Shown one piece after another: positions 1-9,487 of a stretch of DNA of 64,000 bases. A model generated the notes under the pieces. The model searched no databases and was not told the DNA's origin. It worked only from the letters and a program-made list of their open reading frames with translations. How positions within the stretch are numbered: position 1 is the first letter of the stretch; every line of letters begins with the position of its first letter. The stretch is from positions 1 through 64,000 of the forward strand of contig NZ_JAUSUG010000002.1 of the NCBI RefSeq assembly GCF_030813435.1. Reading direction: 5' to 3'. Source of the DNA: Evansella vedderi (GTDB lineage: Bacteria; Bacillota; Bacilli; Bacillales; Salisediminibacteriaceae). Made by a program: the position numbers and the translations under genes.

Positions 1-2
1 GC

Positions 3-365
3 GCTGGTCCTCAAAAGAGTGCTGAGTTAGTTCAGCGTGCCTTTTCAACTGTGAAATACAATTTAAATCGCCTCGAATTATTCCACACAGATCGAGGCAG
101 CGAGTTTAAAAAACAACTAATTGATCAAGCATTAAAAACGTTTGATATTGAAAGGTCATTGAGTGCAAAAGGAACACCCTATGACAACGCCGTTGCCGAA
201 GCAACGTTCAAAATCATCAAAACGGAATTTGTAAGTGGAAGAGTTTTCAATAGCCAACAAGAACTTGACCTTGAACTGTTTGATTATGTAAATTGGTTTA
301 ATAACATTCGAATACATGGATCTTTAAACTATTTAACACCTAATGAATACAAGCATAAGCACTAA
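3..365 (+). CDS. IS3-family transposase OrfB, C-terminal part
   Basis: The reading frame is open to the left window edge, so this is the 3' part of a gene that begins outside. The protein carries the end of an rve integrase core: HTDRGSEF holds the second catalytic Asp and the NAVAEATFKIIKTEF stretch holds the catalytic Glu of the DDE triad, followed by the usual LNYLTPNEY ending. This matches OrfB of IS3/IS150-like elements, which catalyses cut-and-copy transposition. A GTG at 51 is an internal codon and not a likely start. Whether the complete element is active cannot be judged, because its left part is outside. Confidence 0.9.
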   Translation, partial: AGPQKSAELVQRAFSTVKYNLNRLELFHTDRGSEFKKQLIDQALKTFDIERSLSAKGTPYDNAVAEATFKIIKTEFVSGRVFNSQQELDLELFDYVNWFNNIRIHGSLNYLTPNEYKHKH

Positions 366-398
366 GTAGGAGTGAACAATATTTAGTAGAAAGACGTG

Positions 399-507
399 CA
401 CTTTATTTGGAGTGGCGGGCATGATAGCCTTGGTGGCTGAGCCAGATGTATTGATAAATCTGGCTTCCTGGCTGATCACCATGCCCGCAGAGGCTCCAAG
501 TAAAGTG
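399..507. repeat. Long imperfect palindrome after the transposase
   Basis: Nested inverted arms are visible. ACTTTATTTGGAG near 400-412 pairs with CTCCAAGTAAAGT at 494-506 with one mismatch, GCGGGCATG (415-423) pairs with CATGCCCGC (480-488), and GCCAGAT (441-447) pairs with ATCTGGC (458-464). The structure fills most of the 190-bp gap between the transposase and the isomerase-like gene. It could be a bidirectional terminator, an IS end structure or a REP-like element; the sequence does not decide. Confidence 0.55.
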
Positions 508-556
508 ACAAACTGTATGCACTACCTACCAAAAAAGCACTCAAAAAGCGTTTATG

Positions 557-1375
557 TTATATGTGAGCTTTAACAAGTTTATGTTCCTTAAAAGAATTGT
601 TCAGTTTAGTGTTGACATACCACAAATTCCTTCTGAAATAATTAATACTTGTTTCCACGCTTTCTAATGGATTACGTCTTGATTGATCCTGTTCTACAAT
701 CCACCATTTTACCCCAGTCTCAGCACCGATTTTGGTAATCCCTTGAAGGTCAATCCCTCCAGCTCCTAATTCCGCAAAAAATTGTTCCCCGTCGGTAGTC
801 ATATCCTTCAAATGAATTAACGGAGTACGGCCTTTATAGCGTTCCAGCCATTCTACAGGGTTGTTCTCCGCTTTTGCCAGCCAGTAAACATCCAGCTCCG
901 CCTTCACCCATTCTGGATTTGTTTCATTAAGGAAGATGTCCAATGCTCTCTTGCCATTATGGTCCTTTAACTCCCAGTCATGGTTATGGTAGCTGAACAT
1001 GATTCCGTTAGCAGCTGTTTTCTCTCCAATTGCATTCAATCTTTTTGCTACATTTATAAAATTTTCTGCATCTTCTCTCATTTCCATTGGTAAGTTTGGA
1101 CAAATAATATGGTTACTGTTTATCCCCCTATGAAATTCAATAATTTCATCTAAATCTTCCTCTAGGCGGACAAATGGCACATGACTTCCAGTTGCAGCTA
1201 AATTAAGCTCACCTAATATTTTTTTTAGCTCCTGAGCTTCAAATCCTCCCCAATATCCCGCAAATTCTACACCATCATAGCCAAGCTCTGCTACCTTCCT
1301 GAGAGTTCCAACGAAATCCTCCTGGCAGGCTTCCCTTAACGTGTATAACTGAATTCCTAACTGTTTCTTTGCCAT
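557..1375 (-). CDS. Sugar phosphate isomerase/epimerase-like TIM-barrel protein
   Basis: 272 aa, the normal size of the xylose isomerase-like TIM-barrel (COG1082/AP endonuclease 2 fold) family. The start GIQLYTLREACQEDF, the YHNHDWE motif, ELDVYWL and the HLKDM segment are family hallmarks with metal-binding His/Glu/Asp residues. Members isomerise or epimerise keto-sugars or inositol derivatives in the cytoplasm; the substrate here is not evident. The ATG follows GGGGAGGAAGGCA. The gene starts 12 bp after the LacI regulator stop, so the two are probably co-transcribed. A second family member is at 59007-59834. Confidence 0.8.
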   Translation of the reverse strand: MAKKQLGIQLYTLREACQEDFVGTLRKVAELGYDGVEFAGYWGGFEAQELKKILGELNLAATGSHVPFVRLEEDLDEIIEFHRGINSNHIICPNLPMEMREDAENFINVAKRLNAIGEKTAANGIMFSYHNHDWELKDHNGKRALDIFLNETNPEWVKAELDVYWLAKAENNPVEWLERYKGRTPLIHLKDMTTDGEQFFAELGAGGIDLQGITKIGAETGVKWWIVEQDQSRRNPLESVETSINYFRRNLWYVNTKLNNSFKEHKLVKAHI

Positions 1376-1387
1376 TGCCTTCCTCCC

Positions 1388-2449
1388 CTAATCCCCTTTT
1401 ATTTTGGAGCCGCATGATTCTCGAATAATCAAATGGCTCTCAAGTACGATGTTCTCTTGTGAAATGGTTTCTCCGTTCATTACTTTAAGTAGTAACTCCA
1501 TAGCGTGAACGCCAAATTCGAATTTTGGCTGTGCAATGGTTGTTAATGGAGGATCCACAAATTTAGCAAGCTCAATATTGTCAAAGCCCACTATAGCTAT
1601 ATCTTCAGGAATACGAAGGCCATTCTCCTTCAATGCCTTTATAGCTCCCACCGCCGTTTCATCATTTACTGTAAAAATTGCAGTAGGATCATTGCCACTT
1701 TGCAGCAATTCCAAAGCTAATTCATAGCCAGCATTCATGGTCCAATCACCATAATAAATAAGTTCAGGTTCAAAGCTACAGCCATTTTTCACCAAACCTT
1801 GCTTATATCCTTTTAGTCGATCAATAGAAACAATAGAATTCTTCGGACCGTTAAAAAAAGCTATCTTCTTATGTCCTAATTGAACTAAATGATCGATTAC
1901 ACACTCCACACTTTTGACATTATTAATATTTACTGTAGGAAAAATGTTGATCCTTTTATTTTCCCCTCGTTTATCTTCCGTGGAATGTAGATTTTCTTCC
2001 TTTACAGTGTTCCTATACCCTAAAACTACCGGTAAACCCTTAATAGCCTCGATAAATTCTTCCGTCGGTAATTCAGCAGCTAATAGTATAACCCCATCCG
2101 CTGCCTTGTCCCTAATAAGTTCAAGATATGCTAATTCAGTTTCAAAGTTTCGAGAAATATCCCCTAAAATAACCTGGTAGTTATGCTCACGTGCCACACT
2201 TTGGATCCCGCTGATAATAGTGGGGTAGAGGGGATTCGCAATGGTGGGAACGACTACTAATATGTTTTTAGACGATCTTTTTCTGAAATTTCTCGCTAAA
2301 GAATTAGGAATATAGTTTAGTTCATCAACAGCTTTCAGCACTTTTTGTTTTGTTTTTTCTTTCACTTTAGGATCATTTGCCAGCACCCTTGATACGGTTG
2401 CCGTAGAAACTCCAGCGAAATTTGCAACATCGATCATTTTTGTCATCAT
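1388..2449 (-). CDS. LacI/GalR-family transcriptional regulator
   Basis: 353 aa. An N-terminal LacI helix-turn-helix (DVANFAGVSTATVSRVLAND, about residues 7-26) and hinge (YIPNSLARNFRKRSS) are followed by a periplasmic-binding-protein-like effector domain with TAIFTVNDETAVGAI and IAIVGFDNIELAKF. It is probably a sugar-responsive repressor of the neighbouring xylo-oligosaccharide genes and of itself. A TGTAATCGATTTCA operator-like site lies 32 bp upstream of the start. The gene is divergent from the ABC importer beginning at 3229. Effector and exact targets are inferred only from position. Confidence 0.9.
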   Translation of the reverse strand: MMTKMIDVANFAGVSTATVSRVLANDPKVKEKTKQKVLKAVDELNYIPNSLARNFRKRSSKNILVVVPTIANPLYPTIISGIQSVAREHNYQVILGDISRNFETELAYLELIRDKAADGVILLAAELPTEEFIEAIKGLPVVLGYRNTVKEENLHSTEDKRGENKRINIFPTVNINNVKSVECVIDHLVQLGHKKIAFFNGPKNSIVSIDRLKGYKQGLVKNGCSFEPELIYYGDWTMNAGYELALELLQSGNDPTAIFTVNDETAVGAIKALKENGLRIPEDIAIVGFDNIELAKFVDPPLTTIAQPKFEFGVHAMELLLKVMNGETISQENIVLESHLIIRESCGSKIKGD

Positions 2450-2480
2450 ATATCACCTTAATTAACAGTGTGTTTTTGTT

Positions 2481-2494
2481 TGTAATCGATTTCA
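2481..2494. promoter_or_regulatory. LacI-type/cre-like operator
   Basis: TGTAATCGATTTCA matches the catabolite-responsive element consensus TGWAANCGNTNWCA at all 14 positions. It lies just downstream of the start site predicted for the lacI-type gene, a location suited to autorepression or a CcpA roadblock. LacI-family operators look alike, so CcpA and the local regulator cannot be told apart. Confidence 0.6.
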
Positions 2495-2504
2495 TTTTCA
2501 TTTT

Positions 2505-2532
2505 ATTATAATTGATTCTTTAAAAAATTCAA
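2505..2532 (-). promoter_or_regulatory. Predicted sigma-A promoter of the LacI-type gene
   Basis: On the minus strand TTGAAT (2532-2527) and TATAAT (2510-2505) are separated by 16 bp. The predicted start of transcription falls near 2498, immediately before the operator at 2481-2494. Confidence 0.5.
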
Positions 2533-2913
2533 TAAATTTATTATAAACAGAATACTATTAATGTAATTTAGTAGAGTAGAAATGCTCAATATTTAGCTAT
2601 GAACCGCTTTGATATTTGGCGGATCTTTCTGCCTAGGTACCTACTACAAAAGTATTCCTTGATTTTAAGCTCTGTGGATTCTTGTAGTAAAAAGCTTTCG
2701 ACAAATTTTACATACCACAACAGATTACCATTATTATACACTTACACGAAATCAGAACTACACAAACCCGTTTCGGTAGTTTAACTTTGCTTTCATTGAA
2801 AATATCTCTGTAAATTTTTTCGACAATAATTTATCTAAAACTATAACAAAAATGAATCACTTCTTAAAATTCGTAATTGACAGATTTAATTTAAAATTCT
2901 AAAATGTCCATTA

Positions 2914-2927
2914 AGTAAACGATTACA
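2914..2927. promoter_or_regulatory. cre-like operator upstream of ABC importer
   Basis: Read on the minus strand, TGTAATCGTTTACT matches TGWAANCGNTNWCA at 13 of 14 positions. The left half TGTAATCG is identical to that of the operator at 2481, which suggests that the same regulator binds both sides of the divergent region. Confidence 0.45.
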
Positions 2928-3092
2928 TTTTCGGAAAAGCTATTTTTTTCCTGCTAAATTATATTTACTTAACAGCAACTATTTTGATTGCAGTAACGAT
3001 TCACTTGGGGAAATGTATTCTTTTACTAAATTTCAAAATCGCCTTTGATTTTTACCTTTTGTTAAAAACAAATGACAAAACTTACATAAAGC

Positions 3093-3125
3093 TATACCGA
3101 TTAATCTCGAGCTCTAATCGGTATA
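3093..3125. promoter_or_regulatory. Palindrome/stem-loop upstream of binding-protein gene
   Basis: TATACCGATTA (3093-3103) and TAATCGGTATA (3115-3125) form a perfect 11-bp stem around an 11-nt loop containing CTCGAG. It ends about 100 bp before the lipoprotein start. It could be a DNA operator or a leader-RNA hairpin. Confidence 0.5.
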
Positions 3126-3228
3126 AATAACAGCAGCGTAAATGTTTGAGCAAGGTGAATGGACAAGAGCGAATTGGGAATTTAGTGAAATACAAATACA
3201 AAATAAAAAATATTTAGGAGGAAAAGAA

Positions 3229-4554
3229 ATGAGAAAGTTAGTCGCACTCTTGTTACTTTTAGTTCTTATGTTCATGGCTGCCTGCAGCAACGCAGATACT
3301 CCAAGTACAGGAAGTTCTCAAGAAGGTGAATCAAATCAAGAATCTGCAAATAATGAACAAGCCGGTGGTTCTGTAGACGAGATAGAAATTGAGTTCTGGC
3401 ATATCCATCCTGGAGCAAGAGAAGAAGTTTTCTTAGAAGCAGTCGCTCGTTTTGAAGAAAATAACCCAGGAGTTAAGGTGAATGTACAGCGTATTGCAAA
3501 CGATAATTTCAAACAACGTCTAATCGTTTCCATGTCAGGGGGCAATCCTCCAGATATTTTCCATAACTGGGGCGGCGGATGGTTAAAGCAATTTGTTGAT
3601 TCTGGACAAGTTCTCGATTTAACAGCTTATATCGATGTGGACCACTATTTAGAAACAGCAATTGACAACGTTTCTTTCGGTGATGGAATTTACGGTGCAC
3701 CATTAGGTTTAGGATTACACTATTTCTTCTATAACACAGAAATTTTTGAAGAGTATGGCTTAGAAGAGCCGGAAACCTATGATGAACTACTTCACATTAT
3801 TGATGTGTTAAACGAAAATAATGTCATTCCAATCGCTTTGGCAAATCAAACGAAATGGCCCGGTGCTTTCTACTTAATGTATTTTGCGGATCGTTTAGCA
3901 GGTCCAGATATATTTAACAGTGCTTTTGCTAGAACAGGAGCAGGCTTTGATGATCCATCTTTTATACGTGCTGGTGAATATATTCAAGATCTAGTACAAA
4001 GGGACGCATTTAATGTTGGTTTTAATGGAATCCCTTATGACGCAGGTCAAGGAAGACAGTTATTATATTCAGGGCAAGCAGCGATGATGCTAATAGGGAA
4101 CTCATTCCTTAATGACGCTTTAAATGAAGCTCCAGAGTTTGCTGAAAAATTAGGTTTCTTTAAATTCCCAAGTTTGCCGGACGGTGAGGGTGATCCACTA
4201 AATATGGACGGCGTACTATCACCAGTATTCTCAGGATGGTCAGGAACGGAGCATCCGGATTTAGTGGCAGAATTATTAAAAGAATTAACTTCATTAGAAT
4301 CAGCGCAAGCATTTGCTGATCGAAGCCGAGGGTTAACAGCTATTAACGGAGTAGAATACACAGATGAAGTTTTAAACCGAATGTTCCAAGATGCATTAAA
4401 TGCACCAGACATATCTTGGCCATATGACCAAACTCTTCCTCCAGATTTAGCTCAATTACACTTAGATACAACACAAGCTTTATTTGGATTGGAGATCACG
4501 CCGGAAGAAGCGGCCCGTCAAATGGAAGAGTTAGCAAAAGAACAATTAGATTAA
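3229..4554 (+). CDS. ABC sugar-binding lipoprotein (CUT1, importer 1)
   Basis: The start is set at the ATG at 3229, directly after TTAGGAGGAAAAGAA; the longer open frame upstream lacks a ribosome binding site. The 441-aa product begins with a lipoprotein signal ending in LMFMAAC (lipidated Cys about residue 19), then a low-complexity Ser/Glu/Asn linker and a family-1 solute-binding domain (EFWHIHPGAREEVF, NPPDIFHNWGGG). It would capture an oligosaccharide at the cell surface for the two permeases that follow. The neighbouring GH52 and pentonate genes suggest xylo-oligosaccharides, but this is inference. Confidence 0.9.
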   Translation: MRKLVALLLLLVLMFMAACSNADTPSTGSSQEGESNQESANNEQAGGSVDEIEIEFWHIHPGAREEVFLEAVARFEENNPGVKVNVQRIANDNFKQRLIVSMSGGNPPDIFHNWGGGWLKQFVDSGQVLDLTAYIDVDHYLETAIDNVSFGDGIYGAPLGLGLHYFFYNTEIFEEYGLEEPETYDELLHIIDVLNENNVIPIALANQTKWPGAFYLMYFADRLAGPDIFNSAFARTGAGFDDPSFIRAGEYIQDLVQRDAFNVGFNGIPYDAGQGRQLLYSGQAAMMLIGNSFLNDALNEAPEFAEKLGFFKFPSLPDGEGDPLNMDGVLSPVFSGWSGTEHPDLVAELLKELTSLESAQAFADRSRGLTAINGVEYTDEVLNRMFQDALNAPDISWPYDQTLPPDLAQLHLDTTQALFGLEITPEEAARQMEELAKEQLD

Positions 4555-4561
4555 TAGAAAC

Positions 4562-4582
4562 GGAGGGGATTTCATCCCCTCC
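4562..4582 (+). promoter_or_regulatory. Stem-loop between binding protein and permease
   Basis: GGAGGGGA and TCCCCTCC form a perfect 8-bp GC-rich stem with a TTTCA loop, followed by AAGTTTT. It sits in the 52-bp gap before the first permease. Such hairpins can protect the upstream message or partly terminate transcription, giving more binding protein than permease. Confidence 0.65.
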
Positions 4583-4606
4583 AAGTTTTAACGAGGGAGG
4601 TCTACT

Positions 4607-5545
4607 ATGCAAACGGTAAGTCCTGTAAAAACGAGCAAGCATCTAGAAATTAAGAAAAAGAAAAAAAAGTGGAAGCATACTTTTACGATTTGTATGTTTA
4701 TCGCACCTGCACTTTTTATTTATGGGTTATATGTCTTATATCCTATACTCTCTACATTTCAATTAAGCTTATCATCATGGGATGGGAATCCAGCAGGACC
4801 TACTTTCATAGGTTTAGACAATTATATTCGTTTATTATCAGATCCAATCTTCTTTAAAGCGTTAAGGAATAACATACTGGTCGTTTTAACATCCGTATTT
4901 ATACAGATACCTTTAGGTTTAATTTTAGCATTACTCCTTTTTGCACCACTAAAAGGCTTGCGAGTATTTAGCACCGTTTACTTTATGCCGTTCTTAATGT
5001 CTACGGTAGCGATTGGCTTATTGTGGATCTTTATTTTTGATCCGATTAATGGACCGTTAAATAAGTTCATTCAAACTTTAGGTATGAAACCGGTAGCCTG
5101 GTTAGGTAGTCCAGATACAGCCATGTTCTCCGTGTTACTTGTTATTGTGTGGCAGTTTGCACCATTTTATATGATTTTATTTAAAGCGGCTATGGTTGGG
5201 ATCCCAGATGAACTTTACGAATCCGCATCCATCGATGGTGCGACTGGAGTAAAGAAATTTATTTATATTACATTGCCATTATTAATCCCAACAATGGTTA
5301 CATCATCGATTCTTGCAATTGTAGGGTCATTAAAACAGTTTGACTTGTTCTACATTATGACGGGTGGCGGGCCGAGCAATGCTACGGAATTGATGGGAAC
5401 ATATATGTATAAAAATGCTTTTCTCAGCTTCAATATGGGCTATGCGAGTACAATTGCATTTACGATGTTCTTAATCGCTTTCATTGTAACTGTCATTATC
5501 CAAGTGTTGGAGTATTACCGTAGGAAGAAAGGGGTATTCTCATGA
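4607..5545 (+). CDS. ABC sugar permease, MalF type (importer 1)
   Basis: 312 aa with six predicted membrane segments after a Lys-rich cytoplasmic N-terminus. The EAA loop YESASIDGATGVKKF, the contact site for the ATPase, is intact. It is preceded by GAGGGAGG seven bases before ATG. It forms the membrane channel with the next gene, which overlaps its stop by four bases (ATGA). No ATPase gene is present nearby. Confidence 0.92.
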   Translation: MQTVSPVKTSKHLEIKKKKKKWKHTFTICMFIAPALFIYGLYVLYPILSTFQLSLSSWDGNPAGPTFIGLDNYIRLLSDPIFFKALRNNILVVLTSVFIQIPLGLILALLLFAPLKGLRVFSTVYFMPFLMSTVAIGLLWIFIFDPINGPLNKFIQTLGMKPVAWLGSPDTAMFSVLLVIVWQFAPFYMILFKAAMVGIPDELYESASIDGATGVKKFIYITLPLLIPTMVTSSILAIVGSLKQFDLFYIMTGGGPSNATELMGTYMYKNAFLSFNMGYASTIAFTMFLIAFIVTVIIQVLEYYRRKKGVFS

Positions 5546-6366
5546 GCAAACATTTAAAGCATTTACTAACATATGTAGTAGCGCTGCTTTTATTCGTATT
5601 TATGGGGTATCCGTTCTTGTACATGATCTCAACATCATTTAAGAGCTTAGAAAGTTTTTTTATAGAACCCTTTGCTATTCTCTCGTGGCCGCTTAATTTC
5701 AGTAACTATACGGAAGTATTTACTATGGGGTTAGGCCGCTACTTTATGAATAGTATCATCATTTCTGTAACGGCGGTAACACTAGTAGTTTTAGTAGCAG
5801 CATTAGCAAGTTATCCGATAAGCCGTTTGAAATTCAAAATGAATCGTCCGTTATTTTTGTTATTCATTGCAGGGATGATGCTGCCGATCCACGCTACATT
5901 AATACCAATATTTGTGTTAACCCAGAATTTAGGGATTTATGACTCTTTGCTTGCTTTATTAGGACCGTATATTGCCTTTGCTTTGCCGATTTCCATCTTC
6001 ATCTTAACCCAGTTTATGCAGGAAGTTCCTAAAGAATTGGAAGAAGCGGCAATGATTGATGGTTGCGGACACATACGAATTTTTTGGAACATTATGGTGC
6101 CAATGACCATTCCGGCAATCTCAACGATAGTAATCTATAACTTTATACATATATGGACAGAATTTATTTTTGCCCTTGTGTTGATCTCAAGTCCTGGTAA
6201 CATGACGTTGCCCCTTGGATTACAGAGATTCTATGACGAGTTCTCTGTCAATGTTCCAGCCTTAATGGCGGCACTCACTTTAGCAAGTATGCCGATTTTG
6301 TTAGTATATATCTTTGCTCAAGAGAAAGTTGTAAAAGGCTTAGCTGGTGGAGCAGTTAAAGGGTAA
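5542..6366 (+). CDS. ABC sugar permease, MalG type (importer 1)
   Basis: 274 aa with six predicted membrane segments and the EAA loop LEEAAMIDGCGHIRIFWNIM followed by MVPMTIPA. The C-terminus VVKGLAGGAVKG is typical of MalG-like CUT1 permeases. It is translationally coupled to the preceding permease through a 4-bp overlap and is the last gene of the importer 1 operon. Confidence 0.92.
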   Translation: MSKHLKHLLTYVVALLLFVFMGYPFLYMISTSFKSLESFFIEPFAILSWPLNFSNYTEVFTMGLGRYFMNSIIISVTAVTLVVLVAALASYPISRLKFKMNRPLFLLFIAGMMLPIHATLIPIFVLTQNLGIYDSLLALLGPYIAFALPISIFILTQFMQEVPKELEEAAMIDGCGHIRIFWNIMVPMTIPAISTIVIYNFIHIWTEFIFALVLISSPGNMTLPLGLQRFYDEFSVNVPALMAALTLASMPILLVYIFAQEKVVKGLAGGAVKG

Positions 6367-6631
6367 TTGATTCAAGTTCGTATATAAAAAGAAAAGACAG
6401 TAACTTTTCCCGAGGAGTCTCATGCCTTACGCTCCAAACAACTCAGTATGAAAATCTACAAAGGCGTAGAGTATATTGTTGCCATGCCTGAGGTAACTAC
6501 GATAAGGCGTCGAGACTTACTATGGGCTGCTGAAGGAAAAGAAATATATTCCGTTTTCTTGCAGTAAGCCTGAACCATTATCAGCTAATCATCGTTTTTC
6601 CTGTAGAAACAAATTAAAATTTTAAAACAAT
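6367..6631. other. Gap after importer 1, degenerate inverted segments only
   Basis: No gene is visible. GAGTCTCATGCCTTACGC near 6416 and the complement of a segment near 6510-6527 (GATAAGGCGTCGAGACTTAC) resemble each other with several mismatches, so this may be a decayed palindromic repeat of the kind seen elsewhere in the window. Confidence 0.35.
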
Positions 6632-6675
6632 GAGGGTGAATCAAAAGGTATCCTTTTAACCTTCTCATTCACCCT
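6632..6675. terminator. Convergent terminator hairpin
   Basis: GAGGGTGAAT (6632-6641) pairs perfectly with ATTCACCCTC (6666-6675). It separates the plus-strand importer operon from the minus-strand MFS gene, whose stop codon lies inside the right arm. It probably serves both directions. Confidence 0.65.
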
Positions 6676-7837
6676 CTGATTTCACTTTATTATTAATCGA
6701 TACTAGCTTATTAGATTGGTACATGTATGTACCAATACATAAAAGAGTACCAAAAAGGGTTATTACAGCACCCAATAAATAAGTAGAAGGGGCACCAAAG
6801 CGCTCCATTATCCATCCCCCACCACCGCTTCCAATTAATCCTGCAATTCCCACGATGACAGCAATAAAGATGGTCTGGCCTGTAGCCGTTATTTCTTCAG
6901 GAACAATTTTTGTAACAAAGAATAATCCTGCCACTAGGAAAATAGGGAACGTAAGTCCATTTAATAGTTGCAAGTAGATCAAAGCTACAGGATCATCAAA
7001 CAAGCCGTATAAAAGCCACCGGACAGAATAAAGGGCACCGGCTATAATGATTAAAGTTAACTCCTTATATTTTTTTAATAATCTAGCACTAATAATAAAC
7101 AATGGGGCAGATGCAAAAGTAGCTAACATCCATGCAAGACCCACCTGAGATTCAGAAGCACCTAGTTCAGATAAATAGACGGTAAACAAACTATCATTCA
7201 TGCGATGAGTAATAAAAAGTAACAATGTTAGCAGTAAAAACCATAAGTATTCCTTATTAACGAGGAGTACTTTTAATGATTTTACTGAAATTGGAGTTGT
7301 AATCTTCCGCCGTTCATCTTGCAAAGTAAATCCAAGTATAATTGCAATAATAATAATGACGGCATACATCCAACCTAAATACTGAACTCCAAAAATACCT
7401 ATTAATATACCTAGGACGACCGCTGCAGTACCAACTCCAACATCCCCCCATAAGCGAATTACCCCATAGTTCTTTTGGTGTTTTTTCGCATAAGCGATGG
7501 TTATATTCTCTGTTAATGGACCGGTAGGGCTTTGAAAGAAGTTAAGAAAAACAAATAAAGTGATAATCCAAAGGAACGAATGTACATGAAAATAAACAAA
7601 ACTGGATATAAGGGTTATTACCATTACACTAATCAGAACTTTTTTCGTAGATTGTATCTTATCGCTTAAATAACCAAAAATAGGTTGGCCTGCTACGGCA
7701 ATTACTGCACCTAATGCAAGGGTCAACCCAATTTGTTCCGTAGTTAACCCTTGATATTTTAAATAAAGGGGCATTAAAGCCCCCATAGCAGCATAGGAAG
7801 AAAACAAAAAGAAAAAAAACAACGATAGTTTTACCAT
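6665..7837 (-). CDS. MFS transporter, LacY/PPP-like
   Basis: 390 aa, strongly hydrophobic, consistent with 12 membrane segments. The loop GYLSDKIQSTKK after the second segment is the MFS A-like motif, and the start FFFFLFSSYAAMGALMPLYLKYQGLT resembles the PPP/nucleoside-H+ symporter-like group (MFS_1_like). It is preceded by AGGTGAAG. It is the last gene of the GH52-to-MFS series and could move xylose, xylonate or a disaccharide; the substrate is not readable from sequence. Confidence 0.8.
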   Translation of the reverse strand: MVKLSLFFFFLFSSYAAMGALMPLYLKYQGLTTEQIGLTLALGAVIAVAGQPIFGYLSDKIQSTKKVLISVMVITLISSFVYFHVHSFLWIITLFVFLNFFQSPTGPLTENITIAYAKKHQKNYGVIRLWGDVGVGTAAVVLGILIGIFGVQYLGWMYAVIIIIAIILGFTLQDERRKITTPISVKSLKVLLVNKEYLWFLLLTLLLFITHRMNDSLFTVYLSELGASESQVGLAWMLATFASAPLFIISARLLKKYKELTLIIIAGALYSVRWLLYGLFDDPVALIYLQLLNGLTFPIFLVAGLFFVTKIVPEEITATGQTIFIAVIVGIAGLIGSGGGGWIMERFGAPSTYLLGAVITLFGTLLCIGTYMYQSNKLVSINNKVKSEGE

Positions 7838-7917
7838 GACTCTTTCTTCACCTATCCATTTCCAATAAAGGTTCTAGGATTAAAAATTCTTACCCTAATT
7901 ACTTTGTTTATTATAGC

Positions 7918-9390
7918 CTAAATTTGTGACTTTGTATGTTTTTTTAATATTTTAAGCAACCCTTCATTAATCTTACAATTGTTAAATGCAAAGGACTGCA
8001 TGACTTTGTCAATTTGTTCTTCATTCAAATCTTTAAATATTTTGGCATAGGCAGGTTGTATTAAGGCTCCTGTATAAACTGTCAATATAGACTGAGATAA
8101 GGCGGCTACATTGTAGCGATGGTCTATGTCAGGATCTTCAATAACTTCTTCTAAGTGACTAGCCAGTTTATCAATAGATTCCCTGGCTTCAAATCCAGGA
8201 AGCCAAATCATCCAATCATCTGTATTAAGTCGATGTTTCATTCTTATAATAGAAGAAATTCGCTGCATATACTCCGATTCTAGATCTAACGTTGCTAATC
8301 CCATAACCCCCACATCTTTATAGGTCCAGGTAGTCCAATGGGCTCCAAACTCCTCAAAAACGCTAAGTTGGTCATCCATCGCTGCCAGACGATAACCTAC
8401 TTCATCTGCTGGTCCGTTATAAACAGAGCCAAACTCTCCTACCCATAATGGAACATTATGCTTCTCTGCAAACTTTGTACCTTGATGATCGTAAAATACC
8501 TGGGAAAGTTTTGCTTTATCCCAATAAACACCACTGTCGATTCGAGCTGTTTTTGCATCAGCTACTCCAGGGTATGGTCCAGGGCCAAATCCCGCAGCCG
8601 TATAATTATGACTGCTATAAACTAAGTTATCAGCAAAGGGAGCTTCTAAACCTTCAAAAAGCTTTGAGTACAAGTCCCCCTCGAGGAAGATAATATGATC
8701 TGGATCAATCCTACGAATGGCCTCAACAGTTCTTTTGTATATACGGTTTATCCTTTCCCAGTCTGGCTTGTAATTAGAAAAAAAGGTATGGGGATAATCT
8801 CCATGAGGTGTATTCACACACGGCTCATTCATTAAGTTATAACCAGCAACAACGCCTCTCCCTTTGTATCGGCGGGCAAATTCCTCCCAAAAAGCAACAA
8901 ATCGATCCTGGTAAGTTTTATCGTGCCAAAAGAAACTGTGCCTTATATCATTATCAGAATGCCAATGGGTATTTTGATATCCTTGAACCGCATGAAGGTC
9001 TAAAATAACGTACAAACCATGTTTCTCACATAGATTGATTATCCTATCTAAATGTTGAAAACCCGATTCCTTATACGTAAAAGGCATTTCATCATCTTCA
9101 AAATGTCGATAATTTAATGGGAGTCGAACCGTATTGGCTCCCCAGCTTTTAATAAACTTAATGTCTTCTTCTCCAAAAAAATAGTACTGCATTCTTTCAA
9201 ATAGAAATTCCGCTTTTCCTTTACCTAAAACTTCAGCGGCAGCATGACGTAAACCATGCTCTGAGCCTGTATAGCCATTGATGAAATCTTCCATGTTCAT
9301 CCAACCGCCGATACACGTACCCCTTAGTTGAATACTATTTCCCTCTGAATCCGTAATCTTGTTTTTATTAACCTTGAGCATATTCATCAT
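7918..9390 (-). CDS. Cytoplasmic GH5 (cellulase-superfamily) glycoside hydrolase
   Basis: 490 aa with no signal peptide. The GH5 clan-A core is clear: [26 protein letters not shown], the acid/base Glu in YNLMNEP (about E189) and the nucleophile in LWVGEFGS (about E319). About 110 residues after the barrel form a helical tail of unknown role. It would cleave imported beta-linked oligosaccharides inside the cell. Subfamily and bond specificity are uncertain. It lies between the MFS gene and the semialdehyde dehydrogenase; GGAGAGG precedes the ATG. Confidence 0.82.
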   Translation of the reverse strand: MMNMLKVNKNKITDSEGNSIQLRGTCIGGWMNMEDFINGYTGSEHGLRHAAAEVLGKGKAEFLFERMQYYFFGEEDIKFIKSWGANTVRLPLNYRHFEDDEMPFTYKESGFQHLDRIINLCEKHGLYVILDLHAVQGYQNTHWHSDNDIRHSFFWHDKTYQDRFVAFWEEFARRYKGRGVVAGYNLMNEPCVNTPHGDYPHTFFSNYKPDWERINRIYKRTVEAIRRIDPDHIIFLEGDLYSKLFEGLEAPFADNLVYSSHNYTAAGFGPGPYPGVADAKTARIDSGVYWDKAKLSQVFYDHQGTKFAEKHNVPLWVGEFGSVYNGPADEVGYRLAAMDDQLSVFEEFGAHWTTWTYKDVGVMGLATLDLESEYMQRISSIIRMKHRLNTDDWMIWLPGFEARESIDKLASHLEEVIEDPDIDHRYNVAALSQSILTVYTGALIQPAYAKIFKDLNEEQIDKVMQSFAFNNCKINEGLLKILKKHTKSQI

Positions 9391-9487
9391 TCCTTGATCC
9401 TCTCCATTCCTTTAAGTATTTCTAATTAAGCACTCAAAGACAGGCTAGCGCGTCCCATAACCAATTATGGAACGCGCAGTTAGTTAT

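Larger units (their letters stand above)
2533..3228. other. Intergenic region between divergent regulator and ABC importer
   Basis: About 700 bp of AT-rich DNA without a convincing gene. A 61-codon open frame at 2599-2784 has no ribosome binding site and no recognisable composition. The region holds one cre-like site (2914-2927) and an 11-bp-stem palindrome (3093-3125). I could not fix the promoter of the importer. Confidence 0.5.

Noticed and set aside
2599-2784. 61-codon open frame in the divergent intergenic region
   Set aside because: No ribosome binding site, no recognisable domain and composition like the surrounding AT-rich DNA.
3142-3228. Longer N-terminus for the importer 1 binding protein
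   Set aside because: A signal peptide cannot follow 29 charged residues; the ATG at 3229 has an ideal ribosome binding site and gives a clean lipoprotein signal.
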